Source: Bacteroidota bacterium (GTDB taxonomy: Bacteria > Bacteroidota > Bacteroidia > Bacteroidales > UBA932). Taken from it: 54,760 bases of DNA. The first letter of the stretch is position 1; each line of letters opens with the position of its first letter. Shown piece after piece: positions 18,018 through 27,206 of the stretch. The notes below the pieces were generated by a model. The model saw nothing but the letters and a program-made list of their open reading frames with translations, ran no database searches and was not told the DNA's origin. The position numbers and the translations under genes are program-made. The DNA lies in contig JAKQLB010000166.1 of the NCBI GenBank assembly GCA_029567375.1, positions 1-54,760 of the forward strand. Direction: 5' to 3'.

Positions 18018-18714
18018 CCTTTGTTATCCTGCCATCTTCAAGGGTTATAAGTCGTCTGGCTTTGTTCATCACACGTGGATCGTGAGTTGAAAAGAGGAAA
18101 GTGATCTTCTCCTTTTCGTTAAGAAGAAGCATGGTGTTAAGCAATGTCTCGGCAGCCTCCGTGTCGAGGTTTGCCGTGGGTTCATCTGCAATAATGAAGA
18201 GAGGTTTGGAGGCTAAAGCACGGGCTACGGCAACCCTTTGTTTTTGACCACCGGAAAGAGTGGATGGACGGGAGCGGGCACGATCTTTCAAGCCAATCAC
18301 TTCCAGCAGTTCGGCTGTTCGCGCAATTCGTTGCTCTTTGTCTGCCCCCTGTAACTCCATTACAAATCCTATATTTTCTTCCACCGTCAAAACCGGAATC
18401 AGATTGAGTAATTGGAAAACAAATCCAATGTTATGCAAACGAAATTTCACAAGCTCTTTATCTTTTAGCAGATTTATATCCATTCCCTTTACAAAAACTT
18501 TTCCGGAAGAGGGAGTGGTAAGTCCTCCGATAAGGTTAAGAAGTGTAGTCTTTCCTGAGCCTGAAGGGCCCACTACTGCAGTAAACTCTCCGCTTGAAAT
18601 AGTCAGGTTGACACGATCAGTTGCTTTAATAACAGACTTGCCGTCAAGAAACGTCTTGGAAAGGTTCTCCGTTCTTACGATAATGGATTCATTATTTTCT
18701 ATTAACTCACTCAT
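17998..18714 (-). CDS. LolD-like ABC transporter ATPase
   Basis: A 238-residue ABC ATPase of the LolD/MacB/FtsE type. Seen: Walker A GPSGSGKTT (49-57), the Q-loop in GFVFQLLNLIPVLTVEEN, the signature LSGGQKQRVAVARAL, Walker B FIIADEPTANLD and the H-loop FSTHD. Family members power FtsX-like permeases that extract lipoproteins, move drugs or regulate wall hydrolases rather than pump through a channel. It lies 14 bases after the second permease and overlaps the barrel gene. The presence of two permeases and a LolA-like carrier favours a Lol-type job over MacB. Confidence 0.92.
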   Translation of the reverse strand: MSELIENNESIIVRTENLSKTFLDGKSVIKATDRVNLTISSGEFTAVVGPSGSGKTTLLNLIGGLTTPSSGKVFVKGMDINLLKDKELVKFRLHNIGFVFQLLNLIPVLTVEENIGFVMELQGADKEQRIARTAELLEVIGLKDRARSRPSTLSGGQKQRVAVARALASKPLFIIADEPTANLDTEAAETLLNTMLLLNEKEKITFLFSTHDPRVMNKARRLITLEDGRITKDETYVR

Positions 18715-18728
18715 GACTATTCTTACAT

Positions 18729-19931
18729 TTACTTCAGAACCTTTTTAATAGGTGAAATGGTTGTAAATATGCCGATAGCCGACACCAGTACAAAGATATG
18801 AACAAAATCTATTTTATCTATCATGGGATAAACAACCGTACCAAAACCATATCCCGAATTGTTATCGAATAAGAAATTGATATTTATACCCGATTTAGAA
18901 GAGAGCGAAACGGCCAGCACACACAATAACAGCCCTATCGAAGTAGCAATAAGTGTGGTAAATAGTGTTTCTATTATAATCATGAGCCCTATGCGGTTGT
19001 CACTCATTCCTACTTTGTTCAGCATTCTGAACTCACCTTTTCTTTCTAAAACCGACATCATCATGAAATTAGCTGTGCTAAGCCCCAAAGCGATGAAGAA
19101 AAGTAGTAGAAAGAGAAAACTTGCTATCCCGTGCCAGGCATCCACCAACTGCATAAGGGGATATACTTCATCCCATTTCTTGATCTCGTATTCAGGTAAT
19201 AGTTGAGATAACTTCTGCTTAACTTTGTCACATTCCCGCAAATCGTTCACGACGATGGCAACTTCATGGACCGCTTCTTCAGGAAGATTCAAATAAGGAA
19301 TCAGGTCGGACTTTCGTACAAAAGCAGTTGTGTTGTCAAATCTTTTGCCATTGGTTTGAAACAATCCTCCTAACCTGAACATTACTCTTTGAATCTCTCC
19401 CGAGGAATCTTGTAAAGAGACAATGATTCTGGACTTTATACCTACATTCAGCCTTTCGGCAGAACGTTTACTTATAATTATGGGTCTTACGATCTCACTT
19501 TCGAAAAAGCTTCCATCTCCACTCTCAATAGTGCTGTAAACGGAAGAGACCTTCATCTCTTCCTCTCTATCGACTCCAATCAAGGTGAGTCCCACGCTTG
19601 TGTTGGCTGTCGATAAAAGAGCATTGGTTTTCAACCGATAAGAAGCATGCTCTACTTCACTTACACCCCCCAAGGCCTGCTGAACCACGCTCTTATCCAT
19701 AAACTCGGTAACTTCATTTGCATCCGAAAATTTATTCGCATGAATCTGCAAATACGAGGTCTGCATATCAATATGTTCCTTATAAACACCGTCCGACCAA
19801 CCATGGGCAATGGAAACCGCAAATGAAGCAGCAAAAACACCAATGGCAATAACAGTTATCAATAAGCTGCTACGGCCTTTCTGCCTGAAAATATTTCTAA
19901 AAGCCATTTTATGGATTATCTTCATTTGCAT
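18729..19931 (-). CDS. FtsX/LolCE-like ABC permease (second)
   Basis: A 400-residue permease: one N-terminal transmembrane segment after a MAFRNIFRQKGRSS basic patch (SLLITVIAIGVFAASFAV), a large periplasmic MacB-type domain, and three C-terminal membrane segments (around LFLLLFFIALGL, IIIETLFTTLIATSIGLLL and the final FVHIFVLVSAIGIFT). This is the LolC/LolE/MacB topology. It overlaps the preceding permease by 23 bases; a start two codons later (MKIIHK) is also possible. The two permeases differ enough in sequence to suggest a LolC-LolE type heterodimer. Confidence 0.85.
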   Translation of the reverse strand: MQMKIIHKMAFRNIFRQKGRSSLLITVIAIGVFAASFAVSIAHGWSDGVYKEHIDMQTSYLQIHANKFSDANEVTEFMDKSVVQQALGGVSEVEHASYRLKTNALLSTANTSVGLTLIGVDREEEMKVSSVYSTIESGDGSFFESEIVRPIIISKRSAERLNVGIKSRIIVSLQDSSGEIQRVMFRLGGLFQTNGKRFDNTTAFVRKSDLIPYLNLPEEAVHEVAIVVNDLRECDKVKQKLSQLLPEYEIKKWDEVYPLMQLVDAWHGIASFLFLLLFFIALGLSTANFMMMSVLERKGEFRMLNKVGMSDNRIGLMIIIETLFTTLIATSIGLLLCVLAVSLSSKSGININFLFDNNSGYGFGTVVYPMIDKIDFVHIFVLVSAIGIFTTISPIKKVLK

Positions 19932-21159
19932 CTCTTTTACTTAATCCCTCATCTACTTTTAAATGTTGAATGAAAGCAACCGGATATGCGGTGAATACCA
20001 GACATATACCTATGACTATCAAAAATTGTTTTATAAACAGAGTGAAATCCAAGGACATATAAAGTCCTGAATATATGGAGAATTGTTTCAATGTTGCAAC
20101 CGCCTCGCCATATAGCGGTATGGGATGAATATTGAAATAGAATACAATAGGCAGAGTTATTATGACGGCGAGAACCACACCCAGGAGAGAAACTATCATA
20201 AGCTCAGAAAATAGACTTTTACTCAGCTTGTTGCGTGACATTCCAATAGCAATCAAGACCGAAAATTCAAGCTTTCTCTCTTTCGTCATCAAGATGATAG
20301 TGCCTAAAATATTTGAACCTACAAGTATGTAGAGAAAAAGCATGATGATGAATCCTATGGCATCGGAAAATCGAAAATAAAATAAATACTCCTCTATAAT
20401 CGACTTCCAATCCCTTATCTCATATTCGTCAGAAGGAAAAATGTTCTGAAGTTGGGATTTTATCAACTCCACTTTATCCAATCTTTCCGACATTATATAG
20501 ATTTCGCTATAGCAATCCTCGGCCTGAAACAGCTCCTGTGCAGCAGATAGTGTTATGAATATGGTGCTTTTGTCAACCGTAGCTACCGGTAACCTGGCAA
20601 TACCTTGAATAGGAATCAATCCAACGGCACTCGTACCATGATACCCCATACCCATTACTGCCAAAGTATCACCAATTCCCAGATCCAACTGTTCTTTCAT
20701 ATTTTCACCTAGGATTACTCCTTTATCATATTTTGAAAACCAGTTTCCTTCGACCATTTCCGAGACCGTCAGGATACGATCCTTTTCAGATTCAGGGTCT
20801 ATGCCAATAATAGCGACCGCTTTGGTTGAGGGCGATGATGAATGAGATATGAGCAGATAGGATTGAAGAACGGGCAAAACGCTCTTCACATAGGGAAGCA
20901 TTGAAATAGAATCCAAAGTTGACGAATCAAAATGCATGATGTCGTCAATGGAACGGGTTTTTGAATAACTATTAGATCTTATCTCAATATGTCCTCCGGA
21001 TAGTTTCAGAATACTATCTGTAGAAGAGTTGAGAATTCCATTTTTTATGGAACCGAAAAGGATGGAAAAAAATGCAGCTAAAAATACGGAAAATATAGTT
21101 AACAGAGCACGAGAGGGATTCCTATGCAAATTCAACCAGGCCAATTTCATCATAGACAA
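19909..21159 (-). CDS. FtsX/LolCE-like ABC permease (first)
   Basis: A 416-residue permease with the same layout as its neighbour: AWLNLHRNPSRALLT and a first membrane segment near residues 17-38, a periplasmic domain of about 230 residues, then three membrane segments (FIIMLFLYILVGSNILGTI; SELMIVSLLGVVLAVIITLPIVF; a last one before AYPVAFIQHLK). RKLEFSVLIAIGMSRNKL is the conserved cytoplasmic coupling region found in FtsX/LolC proteins before the second membrane segment. It starts 3 bases after the LolA-like gene. Expected to work in the inner membrane with the LolD-like ATPase. Confidence 0.87.
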   Translation of the reverse strand: MSMMKLAWLNLHRNPSRALLTIFSVFLAAFFSILFGSIKNGILNSSTDSILKLSGGHIEIRSNSYSKTRSIDDIMHFDSSTLDSISMLPYVKSVLPVLQSYLLISHSSSPSTKAVAIIGIDPESEKDRILTVSEMVEGNWFSKYDKGVILGENMKEQLDLGIGDTLAVMGMGYHGTSAVGLIPIQGIARLPVATVDKSTIFITLSAAQELFQAEDCYSEIYIMSERLDKVELIKSQLQNIFPSDEYEIRDWKSIIEEYLFYFRFSDAIGFIIMLFLYILVGSNILGTIILMTKERKLEFSVLIAIGMSRNKLSKSLFSELMIVSLLGVVLAVIITLPIVFYFNIHPIPLYGEAVATLKQFSIYSGLYMSLDFTLFIKQFLIVIGICLVFTAYPVAFIQHLKVDEGLSKRDANEDNP

Positions 21160-21162
21160 CTA

Positions 21163-21918
21163 TCAGTTAAGGCGTCTCATATTTTGCAGAGAGAAAAAGC
21201 TCTCTTTGAAAGAGGTGTTATAGTCCCAATCCAATATCGTAACGACAGTCTTATGTCCCTCTTTGTCTGCGGGAATAACCTCCAGATGAAGGGGGACATA
21301 GTGTTCTTTGATCTTTTTTATATTGTCGGAAAAATATGTTCTGATCAAAACGTCATCTTCATCATAGTACTCGATCTTGCGTTCCACAAAACTTGTCTTG
21401 CTAATCCAAACAATTACCTTACTCCAGAGTATGATACTTTCCGGATGTGGTGTCAGTAACAATTTGTAACAGAGATCTCCGTTAACTTCCTCTTCTCCCG
21501 ACAACTCGTGGCTAAAATCCGATAAAAAAGAGGAACTGTTCAACATATCATCGACTGTGAAATCGCTTCCCTGCCAGGAAGTGCCGGCAGCGGACGCTGC
21601 TATTTTTACCGTTCTTTCTATCACAGGCTGCCAACTCCACATATTATCACCCCTTTTGAGAAATGCCTGTCCTTTCTCTTTTGTCGGGGAGACTATGAGT
21701 ATTAAGCACATTTCCCTTGTTTTCAGCCAAGTTTTAAGCCCGATGGAACGTTGCCAGGTAGGTCTGTAAATCGTCATGTCGGCCTCTGCTTGGAAATTGC
21801 TGAGGAACCGGTTGTTATAGGCTTTCTCTACAATCTTATATGCGCCGGTCGACTGAGCTGCAACCGGCGGTATCCACAACAGAATCAGAGTTATTATTTG
21901 AATTATTCTCAAAATCAT
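21163..21918 (-). CDS. LolA-like outer membrane lipoprotein-sorting protein
   Basis: A 251-residue secreted protein from the ATG at 21918, giving a signal MILRIIQIITLILLWIPPVAAQ cleaved near residue 21; an earlier in-frame ATG adds 10 residues without signal character. The mature part has the LolA_like layout: FQAEADMTIYRPTW, a KGQAFLKRGDNMWSWQP strand pair, GSDFTVDDML, and a final DWDYNTSFKESFFSLQNMRRL. Such proteins form an open barrel that carries acyl chains across the periplasm. As first gene of the cassette it probably serves the downstream ABC complex, as a private carrier rather than the cell's housekeeping LolA. Substrate unknown. Confidence 0.85.
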   Translation of the reverse strand: MILRIIQIITLILLWIPPVAAQSTGAYKIVEKAYNNRFLSNFQAEADMTIYRPTWQRSIGLKTWLKTREMCLILIVSPTKEKGQAFLKRGDNMWSWQPVIERTVKIAASAAGTSWQGSDFTVDDMLNSSSFLSDFSHELSGEEEVNGDLCYKLLLTPHPESIILWSKVIVWISKTSFVERKIEYYDEDDVLIRTYFSDNIKKIKEHYVPLHLEVIPADKEGHKTVVTILDWDYNTSFKESFFSLQNMRRLN

Positions 21919-22010
21919 ATCATAGCCGTGTGCTTGGGCTTTTAGCAAAAAACCTCATTTGGTGCCGTAACAGAACAATGTAGAATCAGTTAATTAGGAA
22001 CATTGCCGAA

Positions 22011-22050
22011 ACACCGACTTTTCCTATCGATTAATAGGGAAAGTCAGTGT
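22011..22050 (-). terminator. Hairpin terminator after the small barrel gene
   Basis: Left arm 22011-22027, loop CGATTA at 22028-22033, right arm 22034-22050. Twelve inner pairs (one G-T type) plus four outer pairs around a single mismatch. It sits 32-71 bases beyond the minus-strand stop at 22082. No strong T-run follows, so termination or mRNA 3'-end protection is likely but not certain. Confidence 0.6.
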
Positions 22051-22081
22051 TATTCTTTAAATACTATATTGCTTCCGGAAA

Positions 22082-22777
22082 TTAGAAATAGAAGGCAGCT
22101 CCCAGCATCAGATTACTTCCATCAATATCCACACCCAATCGGGTAAGTTTGATGTCACCATCCGTATTTCTGAAATGTTGGAATCCCGCAGAACCCAGCT
22201 TTGCCAAAAGTTTTACACTATCGCTGATGGCAAAAGAAACACCCGGTCTCAGACAGAGTTCCATAGATAGATAATTTGTTTCGGATGATCTATCCATAAT
22301 GAAATTAATACCTGCAACTGCGTCGGCAAAAATTTCAAATCCGCCCTTTCTTACCACGGTATAGCGAAGATAGGGTGCTACACGTATTGCATGGTAACCA
22401 CCATTCTTAGACTGGGTATCCGCAGCTGTACTTATAAGCGTACTTAACAAAGCCTTGTAATCTTGTATATCAAATGAACCGAGTGCAGCATATCCTTTGA
22501 TATAACCGAAACTGGCTCCAACAGCCGTGCTGAGGGACAAATGATAACCGATTTCAGGAAGTAGTTTAAATGAAAAACCTGTCTCAGCAGGAGAACTATA
22601 GTCGTCATCGTCATAACCATTCCCATCACCTGTTCCATAAAAATCATCGAAACCGCCCAGACCGCCGGCTCCTTTCAGGTTACTGTAAGAAAAACCAAAA
22701 GTACCACCTACATAAAATTGTGCATATCCCTGAGTACAAAAGAATACGAGCACTAAAGCAATAAGTAATTTTTTCAT
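22082..22777 (-). CDS. OmpX/porin-family small beta-barrel protein
   Basis: A 231-residue outer membrane protein: signal MKKLLIALVLVFFCTQGYAQ, then alternating strands (FYVGGTFGFSYSNLKG, YLRYTVVRKGGFEIFADAVAGINF) ending in NLMLGAAFYF. A Gly/Asp-rich loop (GDGNGYDDDDYSS) after about residue 45 is probably exposed and could bind calcium; that is inference. It has its own promoter and a 3' hairpin, so it is probably monocistronic. The family is common in Bacteroidetes and has no general function. Confidence 0.75.
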   Translation of the reverse strand: MKKLLIALVLVFFCTQGYAQFYVGGTFGFSYSNLKGAGGLGGFDDFYGTGDGNGYDDDDYSSPAETGFSFKLLPEIGYHLSLSTAVGASFGYIKGYAALGSFDIQDYKALLSTLISTAADTQSKNGGYHAIRVAPYLRYTVVRKGGFEIFADAVAGINFIMDRSSETNYLSMELCLRPGVSFAISDSVKLLAKLGSAGFQHFRNTDGDIKLTRLGVDIDGSNLMLGAAFYF

Positions 22778-22816
22778 AATAGATAAGTTTTAATAAAGTT
22801 CAATTTTATTAATACG

Positions 22817-22847
22817 CAAATCTACAAAAAGTTGCTTTATTTTGCAA
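22817..22847 (-). promoter_or_regulatory. Promoter of the small barrel gene
   Basis: Minus strand: TTG at 22847-22845, 20 bases, then TAGATTTG at 22824-22817 (exact TAnnTTTG), 39 bases before the ATG. A small inverted repeat GTTGC...GCAAC (22831-22848) spans the -33 region and could bind a regulator. Confidence 0.65.
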
Positions 22848-22936
22848 CATGTTAAAAGGATCATCGTTTAATAAGTGTAATAAATGATTAAACGTAACAG
22901 ATTTTTAACAAACAATTTTTTAAACAATTAAAAGAA

Positions 22937-23527
22937 ATGAAAATGAAAAACACTCTAATATTTAAAATGGGTTTGGCAATGATGCTGGTAATCACTGCTT
23001 TTACCGGATGTGCCCAAAATTTGAATTTATCTGCACTTACAAGAGCTGAAAAGGAAGGACTTCTCTTGATGCGGGAAGAAGAGAAATTAGCACATGATGT
23101 ATATGCTTTCTTTGCAAATAAATATAACATTCCAATTTTTAGGAATATTGCAAAAAGTGAAGTGGTGCATCAAAATATGGTGATCGATCTGATGAATCGA
23201 TATGAGATCGAGGACCCTTCCTTTGAAGAAGAGGGTAAATTTCATAATAAGGAGTTGCAGGAACTTTATGATCAGTTGACGGCACAGGGGACTACACTGA
23301 TTGAAGCATTAAAAATAGGTGCTTATATTGAAGAACTGGATATTCGCGATCTGAAACAATTGATGCAAGAGACCGAAAATGAAGATATTTTGGAAACTTA
23401 CGAGCCTCTGTTGCGGGGATCGGAAAATCATTTGCGCGCTTTTGTCCGTAATCTTACAGGAAGAGGCGTGGAATATCAACCGGTCTTTCTATCCGTCGAA
23501 GAAATTAACGCCATTTTAAACAAATAG
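22937..23527 (+). CDS. DUF2202 ferritin-like lipoprotein
   Basis: A 196-residue predicted lipoprotein: the signal ends LVITAFTGC with Cys25 (start at 22937, or two codons later). The mature part is a DUF2202 domain, a helical ferritin-like fold: LTRAEKEGLLLMREEEKLAHDVYAF, then SEVVHQNMVIDLMNRYEI, IEELDIRDLKQLM and ENHLRAFVRNL. The Glu and His residues in the helices could hold a metal pair, as in ferritin-like folds; no enzyme activity is established for the family. It is divergent from the small barrel gene and ends 2 bases from the stop of the large Ig-like lipoprotein on the other strand. Confidence 0.85.
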   Translation: MKMKNTLIFKMGLAMMLVITAFTGCAQNLNLSALTRAEKEGLLLMREEEKLAHDVYAFFANKYNIPIFRNIAKSEVVHQNMVIDLMNRYEIEDPSFEEEGKFHNKELQELYDQLTAQGTTLIEALKIGAYIEELDIRDLKQLMQETENEDILETYEPLLRGSENHLRAFVRNLTGRGVEYQPVFLSVEEINAILNK

Positions 23528-23529
23528 TT

Positions 23530-26500
23530 TTATTGCAATGTGATCAATCCGGAGAGCGTACCGGTCACGGTAGTGCTCTGCAGACCGTCGTCAGTAGTAT
23601 ATGAAGCTGTCACGGTCACATCGGTGATGGTATATTCTTGTTCATCATAGAGCTGGCTATAGGAGACGGTATGGCCACTTATTACCCTTGTGCCACCATC
23701 GGAGTGTCTTATGGTGATTGTCCAGACGGAAGATGAGGTGCACTTTGCAGTGCTCTCGTCGCTATATATGGCCGTAGCTGTAAATGAGATGGATTGTCCC
23801 AAAGCAAGAGTCACTCCCGACGGGGAAGTAAAATTGTTGTCTGATGGCGTGATTTGTACTTCAACCGGATATTTTGGTCTGACATTTAAAATCTTCGTAT
23901 CAGTAACGGTGACTCCGCCGAAGGTATAGGAAACTTTGACAATGACAGGCTTATAAGAATCACTATTGTTGGCTGCTTCTATTGTGTTGCCAATGAGATT
24001 TGCATAGGAGACATTTTCTCCTTCAAGTGAGTAGGTGACTCCGGTTGAGCCAAATGTTTCGGTACTTCCATCACTGTATGTTACCATAGCCGAAAGGACA
24101 CATGGGCTATCACCCTGAGCGATGGTATATCTATTCATAAACAAGACAATCGCCGATGCTGCAACTCCCTTTTTCCCCTGGATTGTAACAACGACATCAT
24201 CCGTCAAAACGGTTCCACCGTATGAGAATGTACCCCTGATTATGACATTTCTGTCAGTGGATTCGCTGTTGTTTCCTCTGAGAGCACCCTCTTCTACCTG
24301 ATAGTTAAATACATATTCCTCTCCCGAGGTAATAGTGTAGCTGATATCGGTTTCATTCGTTACCGAGCCATCGCTCCATGTAACATTGGCAGAGAGCAGA
24401 CTTGTCCCGTTCCACTCTATGGTTGAAGGGGATGCCGAGATTAAAAGTGACGTAGGACTCTTCGTCACTCCTTCGACTGTGAGATTTGCCGTAGCACTCA
24501 TTCCGGAAAATGTGGCTGTGATTGTGGTTGTCTTTATGAAAGAAGTGGTGTTGCATCCTGTCGCCGTACCGTTGTTTACAGTAGCTGCATCGGTATCGGA
24601 ACTGCTCCAGGCACAGAGTGATGTGACCTCCGTTGTGGTTCCGTCCGAGTATGTTGCAGTTGCGATAAATGATTTGCTGCCATTTGCCGTGATGGTGGCA
24701 GAGGCGGGGGAGAGTGTAAGGGATGTAATAGTGGGAGCGCTTTGAGGTGTTACGTCCACATATGTATAATCCCTCTCCCCGCTGTGTGTAGCCTTAATCA
24801 TCGCAACGCCCGTAGCCAGGGTAGTGACCTCCCCTGCGGAAACTGTTGCTATATTGGGCGTGAGGCTGACCCATTGGGCAGCATGAGTTACGTCAGAAGT
24901 GGAGGAATCCATTTCATCTCCGTCGATAAAGGTTTTAGTGGTCAGTGTTGCTGTAATTTGAAAAGATGTGCCGACAGTCACTGACGCATAGGTGGGGTCA
25001 AGGTTGAGTTCATAAGAGTGACTCGTATAACCATTACGATAACATACTATATTGGCAGAACGGCTTTTCCCGAGGTAATGAGCAGTTATCGTTACATCGA
25101 CAAAATCCTCGCTTCCGGAATAGATGTTTCTCACGATGGCAGAGGAGGAGAGGAGGGCCGCATCCGGTCTGTTATTATTCCAGTCACATACATTTGTAAT
25201 GTCACTTGTTGAGCCATCAGACCATACTGCTGTTACTTTCAGCTGCACCCTTTTTCTATAGAATAGTGATGTATCGCTTGGTCTCACGATAATATCTGTT
25301 ACGCTCACCGAAGGCACTACATTGATTTGCAGGATACTGCTCTTTTTCATATCAAGCGTGCCGGCAGTCAGGGTAGCACTTATCGGCGATATGACATTTG
25401 AGATGCTGCTGATGATGACCCTCTCTCCCTCACGGGAATAACTCAGATACCCGTTTTCAAAGAACTCACTGCCCTTCAGTATTACAGGTAGTCCGGCAGG
25501 GGAGAGCACAAGGCAGACTGTGTCTTGTGCCATTGAGACAAGATTCAGAACAAGCGGGTCCCAGCCGATACTTCTGTTATCCACCACAATTCCGGGGTCC
25601 ACTTTCCAGGATTCTGTGGAAATGGAATTGTCCGAGGGAAGGAAAGAGAGTGTTTGAATTGTATTTCGCACAATGTCAAATGAAGAGGTGTTGTCTGCCC
25701 CAAGATAGAACCTGAAGGTCATCTTGTCAGAATTAAGTCCCGCTGAAACGCCCCCTCCAATATATCTGCCCTCGATTTCGATGAATGTGCAGAGATTTTT
25801 GGCAGAAGGAATGTTATCTGGAATTTTGGCCCACGGGTCTCTGTTGTCCGGCAGAAGATTTCCCTGAAGATTTTCATACATATAAAATGAGACAGCGGAT
25901 CCTGCATTGAGGCGTTGTAGATCCGATATTGTGGATATATCACCATCGAGAGTTGCAGTTGCAGGCCTTGTGGAAAATGGAAATACGTCGGCAGCGGAGT
26001 TGCGAAGCCTGACTCCGGTTACCTCGAAACTTCCTTCCAGATTGCTGCGGTCTATCACAAGGTCATATCTTGCAACAAGGCGCACAAACTCCATAGTGTA
26101 ACTATTATTCCCTTGTGCAACTGTAAGAGTTCCGGTGTGAGCCAAAGGGAAGCCCCCTGAAGTTATTCCTGCCAGGCCGGGCCACCCGATTGAAACTTCT
26201 CTCATCTCGCTTTCCAATGGAGGTGGAGTGAATTCTCCTACATTGGCTAGAGCATATACCATATAATTCTCTCCCACAGGTAAATCAATAGATATCTCTT
26301 GTCCGCCGGAAAAGTTGTACGGCCCGACGAGTCTTCCCATATTGTCGTAAAGATAGATACCTATAGTTATTATGGCGGAGTCGGCTACATCTATACTACT
26401 CTTTGTGGCTATTTCATCCTTCACGACAGAGAGGAATCTCACATTTCCGGTGATCTTATTGCTCTCTGAATCTTCCCGACATCCGGCCGCAATAAGGGCT

Positions 26501-26538
26501 GCCGTCAGTACGAATAACATTATCTTCAGTGTTTTCAT
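23530..26538 (-). CDS. Large Ig-like (Big_2-type) surface lipoprotein, DUF4906-like
   Basis: A 1002-residue predicted lipoprotein from the ATG at 26538, signal MKTLKIMLFVLTAALIAAGC with Cys20; the frame extends 16 codons further but without signal character. The first ~300 residues resemble fimbrillin/DUF4906-type N-domains (ATKSSIDVADSA, then ITIGIYLYDNMGRLV). The rest is a string of bacterial Ig-like repeats, each with a LxLSPASATIT-type strand, TATYSDGTTTEVT and SSSDTDAATV blocks; at least six can be seen. Such lipoproteins are usually surface adhesins or fimbria-associated subunits. No fimbrial operon adjoins it. The stop is 2 bases from the convergent DUF2202 gene. Confidence 0.7.
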   Translation of the reverse strand: MKTLKIMLFVLTAALIAAGCREDSESNKITGNVRFLSVVKDEIATKSSIDVADSAIITIGIYLYDNMGRLVGPYNFSGGQEISIDLPVGENYMVYALANVGEFTPPPLESEMREVSIGWPGLAGITSGGFPLAHTGTLTVAQGNNSYTMEFVRLVARYDLVIDRSNLEGSFEVTGVRLRNSAADVFPFSTRPATATLDGDISTISDLQRLNAGSAVSFYMYENLQGNLLPDNRDPWAKIPDNIPSAKNLCTFIEIEGRYIGGGVSAGLNSDKMTFRFYLGADNTSSFDIVRNTIQTLSFLPSDNSISTESWKVDPGIVVDNRSIGWDPLVLNLVSMAQDTVCLVLSPAGLPVILKGSEFFENGYLSYSREGERVIISSISNVISPISATLTAGTLDMKKSSILQINVVPSVSVTDIIVRPSDTSLFYRKRVQLKVTAVWSDGSTSDITNVCDWNNNRPDAALLSSSAIVRNIYSGSEDFVDVTITAHYLGKSRSANIVCYRNGYTSHSYELNLDPTYASVTVGTSFQITATLTTKTFIDGDEMDSSTSDVTHAAQWVSLTPNIATVSAGEVTTLATGVAMIKATHSGERDYTYVDVTPQSAPTITSLTLSPASATITANGSKSFIATATYSDGTTTEVTSLCAWSSSDTDAATVNNGTATGCNTTSFIKTTTITATFSGMSATANLTVEGVTKSPTSLLISASPSTIEWNGTSLLSANVTWSDGSVTNETDISYTITSGEEYVFNYQVEEGALRGNNSESTDRNVIIRGTFSYGGTVLTDDVVVTIQGKKGVAASAIVLFMNRYTIAQGDSPCVLSAMVTYSDGSTETFGSTGVTYSLEGENVSYANLIGNTIEAANNSDSYKPVIVKVSYTFGGVTVTDTKILNVRPKYPVEVQITPSDNNFTSPSGVTLALGQSISFTATAIYSDESTAKCTSSSVWTITIRHSDGGTRVISGHTVSYSQLYDEQEYTITDVTVTASYTTDDGLQSTTVTGTLSGLITLQ

Positions 26539-26877
26539 TGCAAATGTTTTTATTCGTTTATTTGTGAGCGTAAATATGGAAAACATTTACCAAATAATAA
26601 AATACACTGACAAATCTTGCTCTATCAATTCACCCTTAGAGGCTATTGTGAAGGGTTGCCGGAAAACCGAGAAATTATTTCTCCATTTTCAAAATAAGCT
26701 ATTTTTACCTCTAAAATCTCTCAATAACTTCAAGGGCATTACATTGCTTTTTTCAGAAAATGATACGGAAACCGACAATCGCAAAAAATTCCCCAAAAAG
26801 CCTTTCGGGAGGTTGTTATATCTGTTCAATGCTTTTCTTTGTACAAAAACCCATTGGGATTAACAAACAGACCACAT
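26539..26877. other. Noncoding stretch between divergent genes
   Basis: About 340 bases with no supported gene. Presumed to hold the promoters of the large lipoprotein (minus) and of the small unknown protein (plus), but no exact TAnnTTTG element was found in the right place. No convincing hairpin or RNA gene was recognised. Confidence 0.5.
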
Positions 26878-27159
26878 ATGACAAAACTGCTAACTATTTC
26901 ATTTGACAGTGCAAACAGAGAGTTCTGCGTGGAAATCAACAGGGATGAACTTTATGCCAAAGAACTTATTGCCCTTGGATTGAATTCACTCTACAAGGAG
27001 TTGCCTGACATTCTGCCATCATCACTTGCGCTTGCCCTCTATATCTCTGAAGATCCTGACTACCTGGCAAGCATTCTTACTTACCGTGTTCATAGGATTT
27101 TATTTACACTAGAAGGTTTTCCCTATAATAAATCTAAAAAGAGATTACAAAATCAATAA
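26878..27159 (+). CDS. Unknown 93-residue protein
   Basis: Start at 26878 (MTKLLTISFDS) chosen over an ATG 13 codons earlier, whose extra residues (MYKNPLGLTNRPH) look non-coding. I do not recognise the family. No signal peptide or membrane segment; rather acidic, with predicted helices (DELYAKELIALGLNSLYKEL). Rich in Leu/Ile, likely a small cytoplasmic helical protein. The next gene, an HTH protein, starts 98 bases downstream behind its own promoter. Coding status rests on length and amino-acid composition only. Confidence 0.5.
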   Translation: MTKLLTISFDSANREFCVEINRDELYAKELIALGLNSLYKELPDILPSSLALALYISEDPDYLASILTYRVHRILFTLEGFPYNKSKKRLQNQ

Positions 27160-27206
27160 AAACAGGGAAAAAGTTAAAATTAATTATGAAATAATGCTTT
27201 TTTTTT

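Noticed and set aside
17998-21159. MacB-type drug efflux operon
   Set aside because: No MacA-like adaptor or TolC partner is present; a LolA-like carrier is, and there are two separate permeases.
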